This document shows positions 56,251 through 64,000 of a stretch of 64,000 nt of DNA, in pieces. Source of the stretch: Zea mays (taxonomy: Eukaryota > Streptophyta > Magnoliopsida > Poales > Poaceae); the NCBI RefSeq assembly GCF_902167145.1, contig NW_023366863.1, forward strand, positions 1-64,000, in the 5' to 3' direction. Position 1 is the stretch's first letter, and each line of letters starts with the position of its first letter. Both the position numbers and the translations under genes were made by a program. The notes under the pieces were generated by a model. The model searched no databases and was not told the origin of the DNA. It was given only the letters and a program-made list of their open reading frames with translations.

Positions 56251-59144
56251 TTAAGTATCACCTTCAGCTTCGTCATCCTACATGAATCAAGGTATCCCGA
56301 GTAAAAATCAAGTGTGAAGGAGAAGGTAAGTACAAAGTATGATTTCTTACTGGTTCAAGATGACTTCGAGCTTCGTCCCCAGCCTTCTCTCGCCCGCCTT
56401 TTGTCCATATCATTTTTATGAATCTATTTGAGATGCTCCGGGCGAGGTCAGGAATGTCGTCGAGAATTGATGGAGACAGGGCGAAGTTGGGCCTGTTGAC
56501 AATCTTTCCATGCTCGCAGCCAGCCTTCAGGAATGCTGCAGCAGTACCCCGAGAAGCTACCCAGGCACAGAAGTCACCGTGCCCAGCTATAACTTCGTCA
56601 AGTTCTTCAATTTCAGCTTCGATATGATCGAAGGCTTTTGGTAAATCTTCATCCGAAGGGGTAAATTTCCCGCTGCTGGCTCCAACTGAGTAAAAGATTT
56701 TCTTTAGTTGTTGGATACAATTGTTGCTAAAATTCAAACATTTATCCTGAAGGCTTGTTAATGATTTCTTCAAATTTGAGTTGGCTTGGACTTCGGCTTC
56801 AAGTTTCGAATCAAGTTTTAGCTTCTCTTGTTCAAATTGTTTTGATTGGCAGAGAAGCTTCGAATTCAATTCTGCTACTTTGGCTTCAGTCTCTGCCAGC
56901 AAGCCTTCGGTTGATTGAAGTTCGAAGTCTTTCTTTTCAATAATAGCTGATTGTTCTTTTATCTTGCTCTCTAAATTTTCAATTATAGCTTCGTGCTTTT
57001 TATCTTCTAGATCTTGCTGCATCCTCAAAGCTTTGCTTAGAAGCATGCTCTGCAAATAAACAACCTTCGTTAAAGAATATTGCCATTATTAAAAAACAAT
57101 AGAAGTTAGAGAGAAGGATGTTTACCTTGAAATTTGAATAAAATAAGCTGCCGACGATATGTTGTCGTCGGTAGCGGCTGATGTCTGTCTCTAGTTTCGG
57201 AAAACCGATACTCTTTGATAGAGTACCGATGACCTTAGCCCCAGCTGAGTCCCGGATGCAGCCCAGTTTTTCATCATCAATGCCTCCAAATAGAAGAGCT
57301 CCTGGCTTGTATCCGCAAGATTTGGCGTATTCCTTAAGCTCTTCTTTTTCGGCCTTCGACAGTTTTTGCCCGACTAAATTTTGAAATGAGTAGGCTTCGT
57401 CGTCCGAAGTGTCTTCGGCTATTTCTTTCCCTTTCCCAGGCACTGTGGCCATGGTTTCTTCAGCAGTGGTGGCAGCTTCTTCTGCAGCCATGTCTGTTAA
57501 AATTTTGTTGATGTCTTCAATAGTAGATTCTAAGTTTACATCTTCGGCTGTAGCGGCTTCGGTAGCCGCGACCTCCGAAGGTGCGACTTCGACATTTTCT
57601 GTGCCCTCAACAGCTGGTGTTTTCTGAATTGACGCCCTCGGTGGCGTCTTGTCAATAACTTCTGTTACGGCAATAATTCTTTGCCTTTTCGCTTTGGCTA
57701 TCTTCGATTTTTCCGGCTCCGCCACCTTTTGAAAAAGCTTCGTCAGTCGAGGCCCTAATGGACTTAGCTTCGTGGGCATGGGTTCAGTCATTACCTTTAG
57801 AATTTCCTCCACGTCGCTAGTAGAAGGTGGTGTGGGGGTCCCCTCTTCTTCGGATAGTTTTCGCTTTGGAGTTGATATTTTTCTCTTGACAATTTTCTTC
57901 TTTTTTGGTGGTTGTTCTTCATCCTTGTTTAAAGCTTCGGCCGCTCTTTTTCTTCTCTGGCCCTCAGCACCCTTGTTCAGCTGCGCATAATCAGGATATT
58001 CGAAACCCAGTGCATCAAGCACTCGGTTCAGCCTTCGCTTCGGACGGGTGCCGAAGGCTGCTGTCATCAGTTGATCTTCTTTTTTCGAATAATTTCCAAG
58101 AATTTCATTACACATCACCTCAACTGTATCCAGCCACTCTTGGCAGGGCTTCTTAAAATATTTCTTGAATTTGAAGTGGTAAGGAAGCCGGACAAGATCC
58201 CCTTCCTTCTTCTCCCCCTTTAACTTTGGCATTTCCCATTTTTTCAGAGTAGGGAAGACTTTGAATGCTAAGAATTCTTGAACCAGATCCCTGGTACCAA
58301 TATGCTCTGCAATGATTCTGAATTCATCCATTGCCCGTTGAGTTTGACCCTCTGGTGTCATGTTGCAGTGGGGTCGGGTTTCTCCGAAAGTTAGCTCGAG
58401 TGGACTTTGCACAAGCTTCTCCTTGTCCTCATCAACCTTGACATAGAACCATTCTGATTTCCAGCCTGCCGGCCATTTGCTTCGGTAGCTGATTACAGGA
58501 AACTTTGCGGTTTTCCGGTAGGCAAAATTGTAGCAACCGAAGTTTTCATGAAGTCCATCTTTTCTGGCCTTTGTTTGATAATGCAATTCATGAACTCGAC
58601 AGAAACTGTCAGCAAAAGGCTCCACTGCTTGGCTTCGGAGGGCCCAAATATAAACGCTAAGCCTAACGATAGCGTTAGGAGTTAACTGATGAAGGTAGAT
58701 GCCAAACCTCTTCAATATCTCCGCAACAATCTCGTGAACAGGGAATCTTAGCCCAGCCTTTAAAAAGCTTTTGAAGATGACAACCTCGTCCTTCTCTGGC
58801 TTCGGGGTGGTCTCTTCTCCCCCGAAGCGAAGTAGCTTCTTCTGATCTTCACTGAAAAAACCTGCTTTCACCATCTTGGCGAGATCAACCTTTGAAACAG
58901 TCGATTTTCCGAAGTCTAGGTGGCTGGGTTTGCTGGGCATGGCAATACGGTAGTCATCTTCGGAGTCGGTTTCTTCAATGTTCCCTTCTCCTTCGGCAGT
59001 TGTCGGGTTTGCTCCGGCAGCAGCCATTTCTTCCGTAGTCACCAGTCCGGAGCGCTGCATCGCTTCGGAGATGGGCACAGTCTCCGAAGCTTCAGTTTCG
59101 TCCCCCTCACGCTCAACCCTAGCTGTAGAGCGAACTCTGGCCAT
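56251..59144 (-). CDS. Antisense gene of element C, three exons, Transposase_28-like protein (914 aa)
   Basis: Exons 59144-57126, 57049-56351 and 56277-56251; introns 57125-57050 and 56350-56278, GT...AG, phase 0, as in B. Exon 1 reading frame differs from B at nine amino acids (for example V/A in KWPVGWK, Q/R in DLVQLPY, I/S in SKIIGF); exon 2 differs at one (G/E in HIEAGIEEL). No stop or frameshift, although the sense pol of the same element is interrupted. Role unknown, see B. Confidence 0.75.
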
Positions 59145-59564
59145 TTAATTATGAACTTGTGAAACTTTAATACTTTTTTCTCCGAAGCAGACTTCAAGAT
59201 GGAGCTTCGTTCAAACCTGACAAACAAGCTTCGGTGATGGTTAAAAATTTTGGCAGCAAAACAGTGCAAATAGCAGTAAATGCTGTGGTAACTTCACACC
59301 TACTCGTCTGTTTATATAGTGCTGCAGGTAAGAAGGCGAAGCGGCAGGGTTTTTACACCAGGCGGGCAGTAACTTGTACTCGCTGCGCAGTGGACCGCAA
59401 AGACCAAACAGTGACTCTGCAAGGTGGGACCGACACGATCTCGGGAAATGAATCGTTTCTCGGCAACGAGCTCAGGGAAGGTGTTTTTTTTGGACCTTCG
59501 GCTTCCCGAAGCTTGAGAGGATTTTTTCACGGTTCAAGCTCGTTACGAAAAACGATCTAGCGCC
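59145..59564. other. Upstream region of the antisense gene in C
   Basis: Counterpart of 42988-43405 in B: presumed antisense promoter and 5' UTR, and the second short direct repeat at 59474-59503 with a longer T run. Confidence 0.5.
59310..59319 (-). promoter_or_regulatory. TATA box of the antisense gene in C
   Basis: CTATATAAAC on the minus strand, about 165 bp before the ATG at 59144, unchanged from B. Confidence 0.6.
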
Positions 59565-59578
59565 GCGAAAGGGGCTAC
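59565..59578 (+). other. Polypurine tract of element C
   Basis: GCGAAAGGGGCTAC directly before the 3' LTR. Confidence 0.8.
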
Positions 59579-60164
59579 TGTTGGGCCCATGCTTCGTTGC
59601 GCCGAAGGTCTTGCGTGAAGAAGCAGCTTCGGCTGAAATCGTCCCCAGGAAATGGCCGAAGGTTCCTTTTTATAGAGCTTCGGCGTTGCAAACCGACATA
59701 AAGATAGAATGACCTTTTTATCCATAGAGGTCTAAGATAATGTTGTAAACTTTTGTAAAGGGCATAATTGTAATTCGTCACAGGCTGCGTCCTGTGTCTA
59801 TAAATAGATGAACAGTACCCCCGTACTGTTCACGCGGACTTGGCATTTGCTTTTGCGTCACGCTTGTACTTTTTACCTTCTCTCAGGACCGAAGGTACAT
59901 TTGTAATTTGAAATCATTTCTATTTTTCCATGTTAATAAAATAGAAATGATTCTATGATGATGCTTATATTATATTTCATGCTTTATATGAGTCCTTCGT
60001 CATTACTTATTATGTTTACGAAGGTATGTCTCTTATGACCTTCGTCCGAAACTCATTATTTCCCGAAGGGACATAATGCTTCGAAGGACGAAGGACTTTA
60101 ACACTTAACACTTTTTATGTTGCCTTGTTCTTAACTCTTAGCATTTGAGAACAAGTCCCCAACA
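59579..60164 (+). repeat. Element C 3' LTR (586 bp)
   Basis: TATA at 59798-59807. Differs from the 5' LTR of C at two positions seen by eye. Followed by the CTGGT duplication. Confidence 0.95.
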
Positions 60165-63100
60165 CTGGTGGAGACCATTTCTTGGTCAAAAATCCGTAGG
60201 TGTTAGCCTTCGGTATTATTGAAAATGGTCGTTCATGGCTATTTTCGACAAAAATGGGGGTTGTGTGGCCATTGATCATCGACCAAACGCTCATACACCT
60301 CACCCCACATATGTTTCCTTGCCATAGATCACATTCTTGGATTTCTGGTGGAGACCATTTCTTGGTCTAAAATCCATAGGTGTTAGCCTCTAGTATTATT
60401 GAAAATGGTCGCTCATGACTATTTTCAAGGTCGCTCATGGCTATTTTCATAAAAAATTGGGGTTGTGTGGCCATTTATCATCGACTAGAGGCTCATAAAC
60501 CTCGCTCCACATATGTTTCCTTGCCATAGATCACATTCTTGGATTTCTGGTGGAGACCATTTCTTGGTTAAAAACTCGTACGTGTTAGCCTTCGGTATTA
60601 TTGAAAATGGTCGTTCATGGCTATTTTCGGCAAAATGGGGGTTGTGTGGCCATTCATTATCGACCAGAGGCTCGTACACCTCACCCCAGATATGTTTCCT
60701 TTCCATAGATCACATTCTTGGATTTCTGGTGGAGACCATTTCTTGGTCAAAAATCCGTACGTGTTAGCCTTTGGTATTTTTGAAAATGGTCATTCATGGC
60801 TATTTTCGACAAAAATGGGGGTTGTGTGGCCATTGATCTTCGACCAGAGGCTCATACACCTCACTACACATATGTTTCCTTGCCATAGATCACATTCTTG
60901 GATTTATGGTGGAGACCATTTCTTGGTCAAAAATCCGTAGGTGTTAGCCTTCAGTGTCATTGAAAATGGTCGTTCATGGCTATTTTCGACAAAAATTAGG
61001 GTTGTGTGGCCATTGATCGTCGACCAGAGGCTCATACACCTCACCCCACATATGTTTCCTTGCCATAGATCACATTCTTGGATTTCTGGTGGAGACCATT
61101 TCTTGGTCAAAAATCCGTAGGTGTTAGCCTTCGGTATTATTGAAAATGGTCGTTCATGGCTATTTTTGACAAAAATGGGGGTTGTGTGGCCATTGATCAT
61201 CGACCAGACGCTCATACACCTCACCCCACATATGTTTCCTTGCCATAGATCACATTCTTGGATTCTGGTGGAGACCATTTCTTGGTCTAAAATCCGTAGG
61301 TGTTATCCTCTAGTATTATTGAAAATGGTCGCTCATGGCTATTTTCAAGGTCGCTCATGGCTATTTTCATAAAAAATGGGGGCTGTGTGGCCATTTATCA
61401 TCGACTAGAGGCTCATAAACCTCACCCCACATATGTTTCCTTGCCATAGATTACATTCTTGGATTTCTGGTGGAAACCATTTCTTGGTTAAAAACTCGTG
61501 CGTGTTAGCCTTCGATATTATTGAAAATGGTCATTCATGGCTATTTTCGGCAAAATGGGGGTTGTGTGGCCATTGATCATCAACCAGAGGCTCGTACACC
61601 TCACCCCACATATGTTTCCTTGCCATAGATCACATTCTTGGATTTGTGGTGGAGCCCATTTCTTGGTCAAAAACTCGTACGTGTTAGCCTTCGGTATTAT
61701 TGAAAATGGTCGTTCATGGCTATTTTCGGCAAAATGGGGGTTCTATGGCCATTGATCATCGACCAAAGGCTCGTACACCTCACCCCACGTATGTTTCCTT
61801 TCCATAGATCACATTCTTGGATTTCTGGTGGAGACCATTTCTTGGTCAAAAATCCGTAGGTGTTAGCCTTCGGTATTATTGTAAATGGTCGTTCATGGCT
61901 ATTTTCGACAAAAATGGGGGTTGTGTGGCCATTGATCATCGACCAGAGGCTCATACACCTCACCCCACATATGTTTCCTTGCCATAGATCACATTCTTGG
62001 ATTTCTGGTGGAGACCATTTCTTGGTCAAAAATCCGTAGGTGTTAGCCTCTAGTATTATTGAAAATGGTCGCTCATGGCTATTTTCAAGGTCGCTCATGG
62101 CTATTTTCATAAAAATGGGGGTTGTGTGGCCATTTATCATCGACTAGAGGATCATAAACCTCACCCCACATATGTTTCCTTGCCATAGATTACATTCTTG
62201 GATTTCTGGTGGAAACCATTTCTTGGTTAAAAACTCGTACGTGTTAGCCTTCGGTATTATTGAAAATGGTCATTCATGGCTATTTTCGGCAAAATGGGGG
62301 TTGTGTGGCCATTGATCATCGACCAGAGGCTCATACACCTCACCCCACATATGTTTCCTTGCCATAGATCACATTCTTGTATTTCTGGTGGAGACCATTT
62401 CTTGGTCAAAAATCTGTAGGTGTTAGCCTTCGGTATTATTGAAAATGGTCGTTCATGGCTATTTTCGACAAAAATGGGGGTTGTGTGGCCATTGATCATC
62501 GACTAGAGGCTCATACACCTCACCCCACATATGTTTCCTTGCCATAGATCACATTCTTGGATTTCTGGTGGAGACCATTTCTTGGTCAAAAATCCGTAGG
62601 TGTTAGCCTTCGGTATTATTGAAAATGGTCGTTCATGGCTATTTTCGACAAAAATGGGGGTGTGTGGCCATTGATCATCGACCAGATGCTCATACACCTC
62701 ACCCCACATATGTTTCCTTGCCATAGATCACATTCTTGGATTTCTGGTGGAGACCATTTCTTGGTCTAAAATCCGTAGGTCTTAGCCTCTAGTATTATTG
62801 AAAATGGTCGCTCATGGCTATTTTCATAAAAAATGGGGGTTGTGTGGCCATTTATCATCACCTAGAGGCTCATAAACCTCACCCCACATATGTTTCCTTG
62901 CCATAGATCACATTCTTGGATTTCTGGTGGAGACCATTTCTTGGTTAAAAACTCGTACGTGTTAGCCTTCGGTGTTATTGAAAATGGTCGTTCATGGCTA
63001 TTTTCGGCAAAATGGGGGTTGTGTGGCCATTGATCATCGACCAGAGGATCATACACCTCACCCCACATATGTTTCCTTGCCATAGATCACATTCTTGGAT

Positions 63101-64000
63101 TCCTGGTGGAGACCATTTCTTGGTCAAAAATCCATACGTGTTAGCCTTTGGTATTTTTGAAAATGGTCATTCATGGCTATTTTCGACAAAAATGGGGGTT
63201 GTCTGGCCATTGATCATCGACTAGAGGCTCATACACCTCACCCCACATATGTTTCCTTGCCATAGATCACATTCTTGGATTTCTGGTGGAGACCATTTCT
63301 TGGTCAAAAATCCGTAGGTGTTAGCCTTCGGTATTATTGAAAATGGTCGTTCATGGCTATTTTCGACAAAATGGGGGTTGTGTGGCCATTGATCATCGAC
63401 CAGACGCTCATACACCTCACCCCACATTTGTTTCCTTGCCATAGATCACATTCTTGGATTTCTGGTGGAGACCATTTCTTGGTCTAAAATCCGTAGGTGT
63501 TAGCCTCTAGTATTATTGAAAATGGTCGCTCATGGCTATTTTCAAGGTCGCTCATGGCTATTTTCATAAAAAATGGGGGTTGTGTGGCCATTTATCATCG
63601 ACTAGAGGCTCATAAACCTCACCCCACATATGTTTCCTTGCCATAGATTACATTCTTGGATTTCTGGTGGAAACCATTTCTTGGTTAAAAACGCGTACGT
63701 GTTAGCCTTCGGTATTATTGAAAATGGTCATTCATGGCTATTTTCGGCAAAATGGGGGTTGTGTGGCCATTGATCGTCGACCAGAGGCTCATACACCTCA
63801 CCCCACATATGTTTCCTTGTCGTAGATCACATTCTTGGATTTCTGGTGGAGACAATTTCTTGGTCAAAAAACCGTAGGTGTTAGCCTTCGATATTATTGA
63901 AAATGGTCGTTCATGACTATTTTCGACAAAAATGGGGGTTGTGTGGCCATTGATCATCGACCAGAGGCTCATACACCTCACCCCACATATGTTTCCTTGC
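60165..64000 (-). repeat. K180 satellite after element C, running off the window
   Basis: About 21 units in reverse orientation, with 202-bp variants near 60426, 61348, 62088 and 63542. More scattered single-base changes than in the 11-20 kb part (for example CATTCATTATCG, CCTCGCTCCAC, TAGTATTATT after GTGTTATCC). Nothing else is seen. Confidence 0.93.

Larger units (their letters stand above)
50565..60164 (+). mobile_element. Element C: pol-only Tat-lineage retrotransposon, pol interrupted (9600 bp)
   Basis: Same layout as element B and the same overall length, though small insertions and deletions differ and cancel out. LTRs of 586 bp differ at two sites that I can see (CATGATTTAT versus CATGCTTTAT, ACTTGTTATG versus ACTTATTATG). 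At a typical grass LTR rate of 1.3e-8 per site per year this gives roughly 0.1 My; this is an estimate by eye. Pol has a TAG at codon 33. The antisense gene is open. It is a sibling insertion of B and not a local copy, since the target duplications differ (CTGGT, ATTAC). Confidence 0.95.

Noticed and set aside
34406..60164. B and C as a local tandem duplication of one insertion
   Set aside because: Their target site duplications differ (ATTAC, CTGGT) and flanking satellite differs, so they are separate insertions.

Overview
The window is plant heterochromatin. It consists of a 180-bp tandem satellite that I recognise as the maize knob repeat (K180), so the source is Zea or a close relative such as Tripsacum, most likely inside a chromosomal knob. 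Three complete LTR retrotransposons interrupt the satellite, and every base belongs to either satellite (about 37.4 kb, 58%) or one of these elements (about 26.6 kb). I see no host gene, tRNA, rRNA or CRISPR array.

Layout: satellite in one orientation (1-6207); an inversion junction; satellite in the opposite orientation (6208-26319); element A, minus strand (26320-33697, TSD GGTGG); 708 bp of satellite (33698-34405); element B, plus strand (34406-44005, TSD ATTAC); satellite (44006-50564); element C, plus strand (50565-60164, TSD CTGGT); satellite to the end (60165-64000). The satellite contains 22-bp-longer variant units (202 bp) and several multi-unit segmental duplications. One 3.8-kb duplicate preserves the pre-insertion (empty) target sites of both A and B.

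The elements are Ty3/Gypsy and the pol of B and C is of the Tat lineage (protease, RT, degenerate RNase H, second archaeal-type RNase H, DD35E integrase). A encodes an intact Gag but no Pol. B encodes an intact Pol but no Gag. C is a near twin of B with a stop at pol codon 33. All three share the promoter-to-U5 part of the LTR, the start of the leader, the PBS and the polypurine tract, so A and B look like complementary halves of one system, with Gag and Pol possibly supplied in trans. Every element also carries, antisense to gag or pol, a three-exon gene with its own TATA box, encoding a 914-981 aa protein that resembles the plant 'putative gypsy type transposon' family (Transposase_28) followed by a coiled coil. 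Between the sense and antisense genes lie tandem repeats with covarying hairpins. The antisense gene plus tandem repeats recalls maize Grande, but I cannot fix the family name without a database.

The LTRs of A and B are identical by eye and those of C differ at two sites, so all three insertions are recent. The many 60-230 aa open frames within the satellite are by-products of a repeat length divisible by three and are not annotated as genes.
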